A DNA stretch of 64,000 nucleotides. Source: Argentina anserina. Taxonomy: Eukaryota; Streptophyta; Magnoliopsida; Rosales; Rosaceae. Where the stretch lies: the NCBI RefSeq assembly GCF_933775445.1, contig NW_026089473.1, positions 434,001-498,000 on the forward strand. Reading direction: 5' to 3'. Made by a program: the position numbers and the translations under genes. The notes under the pieces were generated by a model. The model had not been told where the DNA came from. It searched no databases and saw only the letters and a program-made list of their open reading frames with translations. This document shows, one piece after another, positions 50,093 through 63,140 of the stretch (position 1 is the stretch's first letter; each line of letters begins with the position of its first letter).

Positions 50093-53000
50093 ATGCGACT
50101 TTCTATTGTATTTGAGAGTTTTGCAAGTGTGGGAGTGTGTTTCTTTCAAACTGAGTATCTTTACATCGTTTGCGTATCTTTACTATTCCAATTGTGTATC
50201 TTTACATCGTTTGCGTATCTTTACTATTCCAATTGTGTATCTTTACATCGTTTGCGTATCTTTACTATTCCAATTGAGTATCTTTTCATTTCTCGTTTGA
50301 GTATCTTTCTGTAAGGCTTCTGATGCGAGTTTCTATTGAATTTGAGAGTTTTGCAAGTGTGGGAGTGTGTTTCTTTCAAACTGAGTATCTTTACATCGTT
50401 TGCGTATCTTTACTATTCCAATTGTGTATCTTTACATCGTTTGTGTATCTTTACAATTCCAATTGAGTAATTTGTTCATTTCTCGTTTGAGTATCTTTCT
50501 GTAAGGCTTTCTGATGCGAGTTTCTTTTGAATTTGAGAGTTTTGCAAGTGTGGGAGTGTGTTTCTTTCAAACTGAGTATCTTTACATCGTTTGCGTATCT
50601 TTACTATTCCAATTGTGTATCTTTACATCGTTTGCGTATCTTTACTATTCCAATTGTGTATCTTTACATCGTTTGCGTATCTTTACTATTCCAATTGAGT
50701 ATCTTTACATCGTTTGTGTATCTTTACTATTCCAACTGTGTATCTTTTCATTTCTCGTTTGAGTATCTTTCTGTAAGGCTTCTGATGCGAGTTTCTATTG
50801 TATTTGAGAGTTTTGCAAGTGTGGGAGTGTGTTTCTTTCAAACTGAGTATCTTTACATCGTTTGCGTATCTTTACTATTCCAATTGTGTATCTTTACATC
50901 GTTTGCGTATCTTTACTATTCCAATTGTGTATCTTTACATCGTTTGCGTATCTTTACTATTCCAATTGAGTATCTTTTCATTTCTCGTTTGAGTATCTTT
51001 CTGTAAGGCTTCTGATGCGAGTTTCTATTGAATTTTAGAGTTTTGCAAGTGTGGGAGTGTGTTTCTTTCAAACTGAGTATCTTTACATCGTTTGCGTATC
51101 TTTACTATTCCAATTGTGTATCTTTTCATTTCTCGTTTGAGTATCTTTCTGTAAGGCTTCTGATGCGAGTTTCTATTGTATTTGAGAGTTTTGCAAGTGT
51201 GGGAGTGTGTTTCTTTCAAACTGAGTATCTTTACATCGTTTGCGTATGTTTACTATTCCAATTGTGTATCTTTACATCGTTTGCGTATCTTTACTAGTCC
51301 AATTGTGTATCTTTTCATTTCTCGTTTGAGTATCTTTCTGTAAGGCTTCTGATGCGAGTTTCTATTGAATTTTAGAGTTTTGCAAGTGTGGGAGTGTGTT
51401 TCTTTCAAACTGAGTATCTTTACATCGTTTGCGTATCTTTACTATTCCAATTGTGTATCTTTACATCGTTTGCGTATCTTTACTATTCCAATTGTGTATC
51501 TTTACATCGTTTGCGTATCTTTACTATTCCAATTGAGTATCTTTACATCGTTTGTGTATCTTTACTATTCCAACTGTGTATCTTTTCATTTCTCGTTTGA
51601 GTATCTTTCTGTAAGGCTTCTGATGCGAGTTTCTATTGTATTTGAGAGTTTTGCAAGTGTGGGAGTGTGTTTCTTTCAAACTGAGTATCTTTACATCGTT
51701 TGCGTATCTTTACTATTCCAATTGTGTATCTTTACATCGTTTGCGTATCTTTACTATTCCAATTGAGTATCTTTACATCGTTTGTGTATCTTTACTATTC
51801 CAACTGTGTATCTTTTCATTTCTCGTTTGAGTATCTTTCTGTAAGGCTTCTGATGCGAGTTTCTATTGTATTTGAGAGTTTTGCAAGTGTGGGAGTGTGT
51901 TTCTTTCAAACTGAGTATCTTTACATCGTTTGCGTATCTTTACTATTCCAATTGTGTATCTTTACATCGTTTGCGTATCTTTACTATTCCAATTGTGTAT
52001 CTTTACATCGTTTGCGTATCTTTACTATTCCAATTGTGTATCTTTTCATTTCTCGTTTGAGTATCTTTCTGTAAGGCTTCTGATGCGAGTTTCTATTGAA
52101 TTTTAGAGTTTTGCAAGTGTGGGAGTGTGTTTCTTTCAAACTGAGTATCTTTACATCGTTTGCGTATCTTTACTATTCCAATTGTGTATCTTTTCATTTC
52201 TCGTTTGAGTATCTTTCTGTAAGGCTTCTGATGCGAGTTTCTATTGTATTTGAGAGGTTTGCAAGTGTGGGAGTGTGTTTCTTTCAAACTGAGTATCTTT
52301 ACATCGTTTGCGTATGTTTACTATTCCAATTGTGTATCTTTACATCGTTTGCGTATCTTTACTAGTCCAATTGTGTATCTTTTCATTTCTCGTTTGAGTA
52401 TCTTTCTGTAAGGCTTCTGATGCGAGTTTCTATTGAATTTTAGAGTTTTGCAAGTGTGGGAGTGTGTTTCTTTCAAACTGAGTATCTTTACATCGTTTGC
52501 GTATCTTTACTATTCCAATTGTGTATCTTTACATCGTTTGCGTATCTTTACTATTCCAATTGTGTATCTTTACATCGTTTGCGTATCTTTACTATTCCAA
52601 TTGAGTATCTTTACATCGTTTGTGTATCTTTACTATTCCAACTGTGTATCTTTTCATTTCTCGTTTGAGTATCTTTCTGTAAGGCTTCTGATGCGAGTTT
52701 CTATTGTATTTGAGAGTTTTGCAAGTGTGGGAGTGTGTTTCTTTCAAACTGAGTATCTTTACATCGTTTGCGTATGTTTACTATTCCAATTGTGTATCTT
52801 TACATCGTTTGCGTATCTTTACTATTCCAATTGTGTATCTTTACATCGTTTGCGTATCTTTACTATTCCAATTGAGTATCTTTTCATTTCTCGTTTGAGT
52901 ATCTTTCTGTAAGGCTTCTGATGCGAGTTTCTATTGAATTTTAGAGTTTTGCAAGTGTGGGAGTGTGTTTCTTTCAAACTGAGTATCTTTACATCGTTTG

Positions 53001-56000
53001 CGTATCTTTACTATTCCAATTGTGTATCTTTTCATTTCTCGTTTGAGTATCTTTCTGTAAGGCTTCTGATGCGAGTTTCTATTGTATTTGAGAGTTTTGC
53101 AAGTGTGGGAGTGTGTTTCTTTCAAACTGAGTATCTTTACATCGTTTGCGTATGTTTACTATTCCAATTGTGTATCTTTACATCGTTTGCGTATCTTTAC
53201 TAGTCCAATTGTGTATCTTTTCATTTCTCGTTTGAGTATCTTTCTGTAAGGCTTCTGATGCGAGTTTCTATTGAATTTTAGAGTTTTGCAAGTGTGGGAG
53301 TGTGTTTCTTTCAAACTGAGTATCTTTACATCGTTTGCGTATCTTTACTATTCCAATTGTGTATCTTTTCATTTCTCGTTTGAGTATCTTTCTGTAAGGC
53401 TTCTGATGCGAGTTTCTATTGTATTTGAGAGTTTTGCAAGTGTGGGAGTGTGTTTCTTTCAAACTGAGTATCTTTACATCGTTTGCGTATGTTTACTATT
53501 CCAATTGTGTATCTTTACATCGTTTGCGTATCTTTACTAGTCCAATTGTGTATCTTTTCATTTCTCGTTTGAGTATCTTTCTGTAAGACTTCTGATGCGA
53601 CTTTCTATTGTATTTGAGAGTTTTGCAAGTGTGGGAGTGTGTTTCTTTCAAACTGAGTATCTTTACATCGTTTGCGTATCTTTACTATTCCAATTGTGTA
53701 TCTTTACATCGTTTGCGTATCTTTACTATTCCAATTGTGTATCTTTACATCGTTTGCGTATCTTTACTATTCCAATTGTGTATCTTTTCATTTCTCGTTT
53801 GAGTATCTTTCTGTAAGGCTTCTGATGCGAGTTTCTATTGAATTTGAGAGTTTTGCAAGTGTGGGAGTGTGTTTCTTTCAAACTGAGTATCTTTACATCG
53901 TTTGCGTATCTTTACTATTCCAATTGTGTATCTTTACATCGTTTGTGTATCTTTACAATTCCAATTGAGTAATTTGTTCATTTCTCGTTTGAGTATCTTT
54001 CTGTAAGGCTTTCTGATGCGAGTTTCTTTTGAATTTGAGAGTTTTGCAAGTGTGGGAGTGTGTTTCTTTCAAACTGAGTATCTTTACATCGTTTGCGTAT
54101 CTTTACTATTCCAATTGTGTATCTTTACATCGTTTGCGTATCTTTACTATTCCAATTGTGTATCTTTACATCGTTTGCGTATCTTTACTATTCCAATTGA
54201 GTATCTTTACATCGTTTGTGTATCTTTACTATTCCAACTGTGTATCTTTTCATTTCTCGTTTGAGTATCTTTCTGTAAGGCTTCTGATGCGAGTTTCTAT
54301 TGTATTTGAGAGTTTTGCAAGTGTGGGAGTGTGTTTCTTTCAAACTGAGTATCTTTACATCGTTTGCGTATCTTTACTATTCCAATTGTGTATCTTTACA
54401 TCGTTTGCGTATCTTTACTATTCCAATTGTGTATCTTTACATCGTTTGCGTATCTTTACTATTCCAATTGAGTATCTTTTCATTTCTCGTTTGAGTATCT
54501 TTCTGTAAGGCTTCTGATGCGAGTTTCTATTGAATTTTAGAGTTTTGCAAGTGTGGGAGTGTGTTTCTTTCAAACTGAGTATCTTTACATCGTTTGCGTA
54601 TCTTTACTATTCCAATTGTGTATCTTTTCATTTCTCGTTTGAGTATCTTTCTGTAAGGCTTCTGATGCGAGTTTCTATTGTATTTGAGAGTTTTGCAAGT
54701 GTGGGAGTGTGTTTCTTTCAAACTGAGTATCTTTACATCGTTTGCGTATGTTTACTATTCCAATTGTGTATCTTTACATCGTTTGCGTATCTTTACTAGT
54801 CCAATTGTGTATCTTTTCATTTCTCGTTTGAGTATCTTTCTGTAAGGCTTCTGATGCGAGTTTCTATTGAATTTTAGAGTTTTGCAAGTGTGGGAGTGTG
54901 TTTCTTTCAAACTGAGTATCTTTACATCGTTTGCGTATCTTTACTATTCCAATTGTGTATCTTTACATCGTTTGCGTATCTTTACTATTCCAATTGTGTA
55001 TCTTTACATCGTTTGCGTATCTTTACTATTCCAATTGAGTATCTTTACATCGTTTGTGTATCTTTACTATTCCAACTGTGTATCTTTTCATTTCTCGTTT
55101 GAGTATCTTTCTGTAAGGCTTCTGATGCGAGTTTCTATTGTATTTGAGAGTTTTGCAAGTGTGGGAGTGTGTTTCTTTCAAACTGAGTATCTTTACATCG
55201 TTTGCGTATCTTTACTATTCCAATTGTGTATCTTTACATCGTTTGCGTATCTTTACTATTCCAATTGAGTATCTTTACATCGTTTGTGTATCTTTACTAT
55301 TCCAACTGTGTATCTTTTCATTTCTCGTTTGAGTATCTTTCTGTAAGGCTTCTGATGCGAGTTTCTATTGTATTTGAGAGTTTTGCAAGTGTGGGAGTGT
55401 GTTTCTTTCAAACTGAGTATCTTTACATCGTTTGCGTATCTTTACTATTCCAATTGTGTATCTTTACATCGTTTGCGTATCTTTACTATTCCAATTGTGT
55501 ATCTTTACATCGTTTGCGTATCTTTACTATTCCAATTGAGTATCTTTTCATTTCTCGTTTGAGTATCTTTCTGTAAGGCTTCTGATGCGAGTTTCTATTG
55601 AATTTTAGAGTTTTGCAAGTGTGGGAGTGTGTTTCTTTCAAACTGAGTATCTTTACATCGTTTGCGTATCTTTACTATTCCAATTGTGTATCTTTTCATT
55701 TCTCGTTTGAGTATCTTTCTGTAAGGCTTCTGATGCGAGTTTCTATTGTATTTGAGAGTTTTGCAAGTGTGGGAGTGTGTTTCTTTCAAACTGAGTATCT
55801 TTACATCGTTTGCGTATGTTTACTATTCCAATTGTGTATCTTTACATCGTTTGCGTATCTTTACTAGTCCAATTGTGTATCTTTTCATTTCTCGTTTGAG
55901 TATCTTTCTGTAAGGCTTCTGATGCGAGTTTCTATTGAATTTTAGAGTTTTGCAAGTGTGGGAGTGTGTTTCTTTCAAACTGAGTATCTTTACATCGTTT

Positions 56001-58030
56001 GCGTATCTTTACTATTCCAATTGTGTATCTTTACATCGTTTGCGTATCTTTACTATTCCAATTGTGTATCTTTACATCGTTTGCGTATCTTTACTATTCC
56101 AATTGAGTATCTTTACATCGTTTGTGTATCTTTACTATTCCAACTGTGTATCTTTTCATTTCTCGTTTGAGTATCTTTCTGTAAGGCTTCTGATGCGAGT
56201 TTCTATTGTATTTGAGAGTTTTGCAAGTGTGGGAGTGTGTTTCTTTCAAACTGAGTATCTTTACATCGTTTGCGTATCTTTACTATTCCAATTGTGTATC
56301 TTTACATCGTTTGCGTATCTTTACTATTCCAATTGTGTATCTTTACATCGTTTGCGTATCTTTACTATTCCAATTGAGTATCTTTTCATTTCTCGTTTGA
56401 GTATCTTTCTGTAAGGCTTCTGATGCGAGTTTCTATTGAATTTTAGAGTTTTGCAAGTGTGGGAGTGTGTTTCTTTCAAACTGAGTATCTTTACATCGTT
56501 TGCGTATCTTTACTATTCCAATTGTGTATCTTTTCATTTCTCGTTTGAGTATCTTTCTGTAAGGCTTCTGATGCGAGTTTCTATTGTATTTGAGAGTTTT
56601 GCAAGTGTGGGAGTGTGTTTCTTTCAAACTGAGTATCTTTACATCGTTTGCGTATGTTTACTATTCCAATTGTGTATCTTTACATCGTTTGCGTATCTTT
56701 ACTAGTCCAATTGTGTATCTTTTCATTTCTCGTTTGAGTATCTTTCTGTAAGGCTTCTGATGCGAGTTTCTATTGAATTTTAGAGTTTTGCAAGTGTGGG
56801 AGTGTGTTTCTTTCAAACTGAGTATCTTTACATCGTTTGCGTATCTTTACTATTCCAATTGTGTATCTTTTCATTTCTCGTTTGAGTATCTTTCTGTAAG
56901 GCTTCTGATGCGAGTTTCTATTGTATTTGAGAGTTTTGCAAGTGTGGGAGTGTGTTTCTTTCAAACTGAGTATCTTTACATCGTTTGCGTATGTTTACTA
57001 TTCCAATTGTGTATCTTTACATCGTTTGCGTATCTTTACTAGTCCAATTGTGTATCTTTTCATTTCTCGTTTGAGTATCTTTCTGTAAGACTTCTGATGC
57101 GACTTTCTATTGTATTTGAGAGTTTTGCAAGTGTGGGAGTGTGTTTCTTTCAAACTGAGTATCTTTACATCGTTTGCGTATCTTTACTATTCCAATTGTG
57201 TATCTTTACATCGTTTGCGTATCTTTACTATTCCAATTGTGTATCTTTACATCGTTTGCGTATCTTTACTATTCCAATTGAGTATCTTTTCATTTCTCGT
57301 TTGAGTATCTTTCTGTAAGGCTTCTGATGCGAGTTTCTATTGAATTTGAGAGTTTTGCAAGTGTGGGAGTGTGTTTCTTTCAAACTGAGTATCTTTACAT
57401 CGTTTGCGTATCTTTACTATTCCAATTGTGTATCTTTACATCGTTTGTGTATCTTTACAATTCCAATTGAGTAATTTGTTCATTTCTCGTTTGAGTATCT
57501 TTCTGTAAGGCTTTCTGATGCGAGTTTCTTTTGAATTTGAGAGTTTTGCAAGTGTGGGAGTGTGTTTCTTTCAAACTGAGTATCTTTACATCGTTTGCGT
57601 ATCTTTACTATTCCAATTGTGTATCTTTACATCGTTTGCGTATCTTTACTATTCCAATTGTGTATCTTTACATCGTTTGCGTATCTTTACTATTCCAATT
57701 GAGTATCTTTTCATTTCTCGTTTGAGTATCTTTCTGTAAGGCTTCTGATGCGAGTTTCTATTGAATTTTAGAGTTTTGCAAGTGTGGGAGTGTGTTTCTT
57801 TCAAACTGAGTATCTTTACATCGTTTGCGTATCTTTACTATTCCAATTGTGTATCTTTTCATTTCTCGTTTGAGTATCTTTCTGTAAGGCTTCTGATGCG
57901 AGTTTCTATTGTATTTGAGAGTTTTGCAAGTGTGGGAGTGTGTTTCTTTCAAACTGAGTATCTTTACATCGTTTGCGTATGTTTACTATTCCAATTGTGT
58001 ATCTTTACATCGTTTGCGTATCTTTACTAG
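50093..58030 (+). repeat. Higher-order repeat, 17 monomers, 3502 bp, two full copies plus a partial third
   Basis: Copy 1 is 50093-53594, copy 2 is 53595-57096, and a third starts at 57097. Monomer lengths in copy 1, in order, are 230, 191, 271, 230, 148, 189, 271, 230, 230, 148, 189, 271, 230, 148, 189, 148, 189, summing to 3502. Every start has a partner exactly 3502 bp further on. I noticed only a few substitutions between copies 1 and 2 (near 52040, 52256 and 52770). The third copy lacks the 271-bp monomer (57518 leads directly to a 230-bp form and then 57761), so everything after it is shifted by 271 bp. All members starting GAATTTTAG are confined to this region. Confidence 0.93.
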
Positions 58031-58084
58031 TCCAATTGTGTATCTTTTCATTTCTCGTTTGAGTATCTTTCTGTAAGGCTTCTG

Positions 58085-58255
58085 ATGCGAGTTTCTATTG
58101 AATTTGAGAGTTTTGCAAGTGTGGGAGAGTATCTTTACATCGTTTGCGTATGTTTACTATTCCAATTGTGTATCTTTACATCGTTTGCGTATCTTTACTA
58201 GTCCAATTGTGTATCTTTTCATTTCTCGTTTGAGTATCTTTCTGTAAGGCTTCTG
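58085..58255 (+). repeat. Monomer with an 18-bp linker deletion (171 bp)
   Basis: The linker reads GTGGGAGAGTATCTTTAC instead of GTGGGAGTGTGTTTC...AACTGAGTATC. Eighteen bases are lost with AG at both edges, the only such deletion I saw in the window. It lies at the right end of the 3502-bp zone, where the pattern changes. Confidence 0.85.
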
Positions 58256-60607
58256 ATGCGAGTTTCTATTGTATTTGAGAGTTTTGCAAGTGTGGGAGTG
58301 TGTTTCTTTCAAACTGAGTATCTTTACATCGTTTGCGTATCTTTACGATTCCAATTGTGTATCTTTACATCGTTTGTGTATCTTTACAATTCCAATTGAG
58401 TAATTTGTTCATTTCTCGTTTGAGTATCTTTCTGTAAGGCTTTCTGATGCGAGTTTCTTTTGAATTTGAGAGTTTTGCAAGTGTGGGAGTGTGTTTCTTT
58501 CAAACTGAGTATCTTTACATCATTTGCGTATGTTTACTATTCCAATTGTGTATCTTTACATCGTTTGCGTATCTTTACTATTCCAATTGTGTATCTTTTC
58601 ATTTCTCGTTTGAGTATCTTTCTGTAAGACTTCTGATGCGACTTTCTATTGTATTTGAGAGTTTTGCAAGTGTGGGAGTGTGTTTCTTTCAAACTGAGTA
58701 TCTTTACATCGTTTGCGTATGTTTACTATTCCAATTGTGTATCTTTACATCGTTTGCGTATCTTTACTAGTCCAATTGTGTATCTTTTCATTTCTCGTTT
58801 GAGTATCTTTCTGTAAGGCTTCTGATGCGAGTTTCTATTGTATTTGAGAGTTTTGCAAGTGTGGGAGTGTGTTTCTTTCAAACTGAGTATCTTTACATCG
58901 TTTGCGTATCTTTACTATTCCAATTGTGTATCTTTACATCGTTTGTGTATCTTTACTATTCCAATTGTGTATCTTTACATCGTTTGCGTATCTTTACTAT
59001 TCCAATTGAGTATCTTTTCATTTCTCGTTTGAGTATCTTTCTGTAAGGCTTCTGATGCGAGTTTCTATTGAATTTGAGAGTTTTGCAAGTGTGGGAGTGT
59101 GTTTCTTTCAAACTTAGTATCTTTACATCGTTTGCGTATGTTTACTATTCCAATTGTGTATCTTTACATCGTTTGCGTATCTTTACTATTCCAATTGTGT
59201 ATCTTTACATCGTTTGCGTATCTTTACTAGTCCAATTGTGTATCTTTTCATTTCTCGTTTGAGTATCTTTCTGTAAGGCTTCTGATGCGAGTTTCTATTG
59301 TATTTGAGAGTTTTGCAAGTGTGGGAGTGTGTTTCTTTCAAACTGAGTATCTTTACATCGTTTGCGTATCTTTACTATTCCAATTGTGTATCTTTACATC
59401 GTTTGCGTATCTTTACTAGTCCAATTGTGTATCTTTTCATTTCTCGTTTGAGTATCTTTCTGTAAGGCTTCTGATGCGAGTTTCTATTGTATTTGAGAGT
59501 TTTGCAAGTGTGGGAGTGTGTTTCTTTCAAACTGAGTATCTTTACATCGTTTGCGTATCTTTACTATTCCAATTGTGTATCTTTACATCGTTTGCGTATC
59601 TTTACTATTCCAATTGTGTATCTTTACATCGTTTGCGTATCTTTACTATTCCAATTGAGTATCTTTTCATTTCTCGTTTGAGTATCTTTCTGTAAGGCTT
59701 CTGATGCGAGTTTCTATTGAATTTGAGAGTTTTGCAAGTGTGGGAGTGTGTTTCTTTCAAACTGAGTATCTTTACATCGTTTGCGTATCTTTACTATTCC
59801 AATTGTGTATCTTTTCATTTCTCGTTTGAGTATCTTTCTGTAAGGCTTCTGATGCGAGTTTCTATTGTATTTGAGAGTTTTGCAAGTGTGGGAGTGTGTT
59901 TCTTTCAAACTGAGTATCTTTACATCGTTTGCGTATCTTTACTATTCCAATTGTGTATCTTTACATCGTTTGCGTATCTTTACTAGTCCAATTGTGTATC
60001 TTTTCATTTCTCGTTTGAGTATCTTTCTGTAAGGCTTCTGATGCGAGTTTCTATTGTATTTGAGAGTTTTGCAAGTGTGGGAGTGTGTTTCTTTCAAACT
60101 GAGTATCTTTACATCGTTTGCGTATCTTTACTATTCCAATTGTGTATCTTTACATCGTTTGCGTATCTTTACTAGTCCAATTGTGTATCTTTTCATTTCT
60201 CGTTTGAGTATCTTTCTGTAAGGCTTCTGATGCGAGTTTCTATTGTATTTGAGAGTTTTGCAAGTGTGGGAGTGTGTTTCTTTCAAACTGAGTATCTTTA
60301 CATCGTTTGCGTATCTTTACTATTCCAATTGTGTATCTTTACATCGTTTGCGTATCTTTACTAGTCCAATTGTGTATCTTTTCATTTCTCGTTTGAGTAT
60401 CTTTCTGTAAGGCTTCTGATGCGAGTTTCTATTGAATTTGAGAGTTTTGCAAGTGTGGGAGTGTGTTTCTTTCAAACTGAGTATCTTTACATCGTTTGCG
60501 TATCTTTACTATTCCAATTGTGTATCTTTACATCGTTTGCGTATCTTTACTAGTCCAATTGTGTATCTTTTCATTTCTCGTTTGAGTATCTTTCTGTAAG
60601 GCTTCTG

Positions 60608-63140
60608 ATGCGAGTTTCTATTGTATTTGAGAGTTTTGCAAGTGTGGGAGTGTGTTTCTTTCAAACTGAGTATCTTTACATCGTTTGCGTATCTTTACTA
60701 TTCCAATTGTGTATCTTTACATCGTTTGCGTATCTTTACTATTCCAATTGTGTATCTTTACATCGTTTGCGTATCTTTACTATTCCAATTGAGTATCTTT
60801 TCATTTCTCGTTTGAGTATCTTTCTGTAAGGCTTCTGATGCGAGTTTCTATTGAATTTGAGAGTTTTGCAAGTGTGGGAGTGTGTTTCTTTCAAACTGAG
60901 TATCTTTACATCGTTTGCGCATGTTTACTATTCCAATTGTGTATCTTTACATCGTTTGCGTATCTTTACTATTCCAATTGTGTATCTTTTCATTTCTCGT
61001 TTGAGTATCTTTCTGTAAGGCTTCTGATGCGAGTTTCTATTGTATTTGAGAGTTTTGCAAGTGTGGGAGTGTGTTTCTTTCAAACTGAGTATCTTTACAT
61101 CGTTTGCGTATGTTTACTATTCCAATTGTGTATCTTTACATCGTTTGCGTATCTTTACTAGTCCAATTGTGTATCTTTTCATTTCTCGTTTGAGTATTTT
61201 TCTGTAAGGCTTCTGATGCGAGTTTCTATTGTATTTGAGAGTTTTGCAAGTGTGGGAGTGTGTTTCTTTCAAACTGAGTATCTTTACATCGTTTGCGTAT
61301 CTTTACTATTCCAATTGTGTATCTTTACATCGTTTGTGTATCTTTACAATTCCAATTGAGTAATTTGTTCATTTCTCGTTTGAGTATCTTTCTGTAAGGC
61401 TTCTGATGCGACTTTCTATTGTATTTGAGAGTTTTGCAAGTGTGGGAGTGTGTTTCTTTCAAACTGAGTATCTTTACATCGTTTGCGTATCTTTACTATT
61501 CCAATTGTGTATCTTTACATCGTTTACGTATCTTTACTATTCCAATTGTGTATCTTTTCAGTTCTCGTTTGAGTATCTTTCTGTAAGGCTTCTGATGCGA
61601 GTTTCTATTGAATTTGAGAGTTTTGCAAGTGTGGGAGTGTGTTTCTTTCAAACTGAGTATCTTTACATCGTTTGCGTATGTTTACTATTCCAATTGTGTA
61701 TCTTTACATCGTTTGCGTATCTTTACTAGTCCAATTATGTATCTTTTCATTTCTCGTTTGAGTATCTTTCTGTAAGGCTTCTGATGCGAGTTTCTATTGT
61801 ATTTGAGAGTTTTGCAAGTGTGGGAGTGTGTTTCTTTCAAACTGAGTATCTTTACATCGTTTGCGTATCTTTACTATTCCAATTGTGTATCTTTACATCG
61901 TTTGCGTATCTTTACTAGTCCAATTGTGTATCTTTTCATTTCTCGTTTGAGTATCTTTCTGTAAGGCTTCTGATGCGACTTTCTATTGTATTTGAGAGTT
62001 TTGCAAGTGTGGGAGTGTGTTTCTTTCAAACTGAGTATCTTTACATCGTTTGCGTAGCTTTACTATTCCAATTGTGTATCTTTACATCGTTTGCGTATCT
62101 TTACTATTCCAATTGTGTATCTTTTCATTTCTCGTTTGAGTATCTTTCTGTAAGGCTTCTGATGCGAGTTTCTATTGAATTTGAGAGTTTTGCAAGTGTG
62201 GGAGTGTGTTTCTTTCAAACTGAGTATCTTTACATCGTTTGCGTATGTTTACTATTCCAATTGTGTATCTTTACATCGTTTGCGTATCTTTACTAGTCCA
62301 ATTGTGTATCTTTTCATTTCTCGTTTGAGTATCTTTCTGTAAGGCTTCTGATGCGAGTTTCTATTGTATTTGAGAGTTTTGCAAGTGTGGGAGTGTGTTT
62401 CTTTCAAACTGAGTATCTTTACATCGTTTGCGTATCTTTACTATTCCAATTGTGTATCTTTACATCGTTTGCGTATCTTTACTATTCCAATTGTGTATCT
62501 TTACATCGTTTGCGTATCTTTACTATTCCAATTGAGTATCTTTTCATTTCTCGTTTGAGTATCTTTCAGTAAGGCTTCTGATGAGAGTTTCTATTGAATT
62601 TGAGAGTTTTGCAAGTGTGGGAGTGTGTTTCTTTCAAACTGAGTATCTTTACATCGTTTGCGCATGTTTACTATTCCAATTGTGTATCTTTACATCGTTT
62701 GCGTATCTTTACTATTCCAATTGTGTATCTTTTCATTTCTCGTTTGAGTATCTTTCTGTAAGGCTTCTGATGCGAGTTTCTATTGTATTTGAGAGTTTTG
62801 CAAGTGTGGGAGTGTGTTTCTTTCAAACTGAGTATCTTTACATCGTTTGCGTATGTTTACTATTCCAATTGTGTATCTTTACATCGTTTGCGTATCTTTA
62901 CTAGTCCAATTATGTATCTTTTCATTTCTCGTTTGAGTATCTTTCTGTAAGGCTTCTGATGCGAGTTTCTATTGTATTTGAGAGTTTTGCAAGTGTGGGA
63001 GTGTGTTTCTTTCAAACTGAGTATCTTTACATCGTTTGCGTATCTTTACTATTCCAATTGTGTATCTTTACATCGTTTGTGTATCTTTACAATTCCAATT
63101 GAGTAATTTGTTCATTTCTCGTTTGAGTATCTTTCTGTAA
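60608..63140 (+). repeat. Duplicated block, 1743-bp offset
   Basis: About 60608-61400 recurs at about 62351-63140, offset 1743 bp. The monomer starts 60608/62351 and 60838/62581 match, and both copies carry the private variant TTTGCGCATG (60917 and 62660). A piece of this block recurs a third time at the window end, offset 1178 bp: CTTTCAGTAAGG at about 62563 and 63741, and GCGCATG at 62660 and 63838. Confidence 0.8.
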
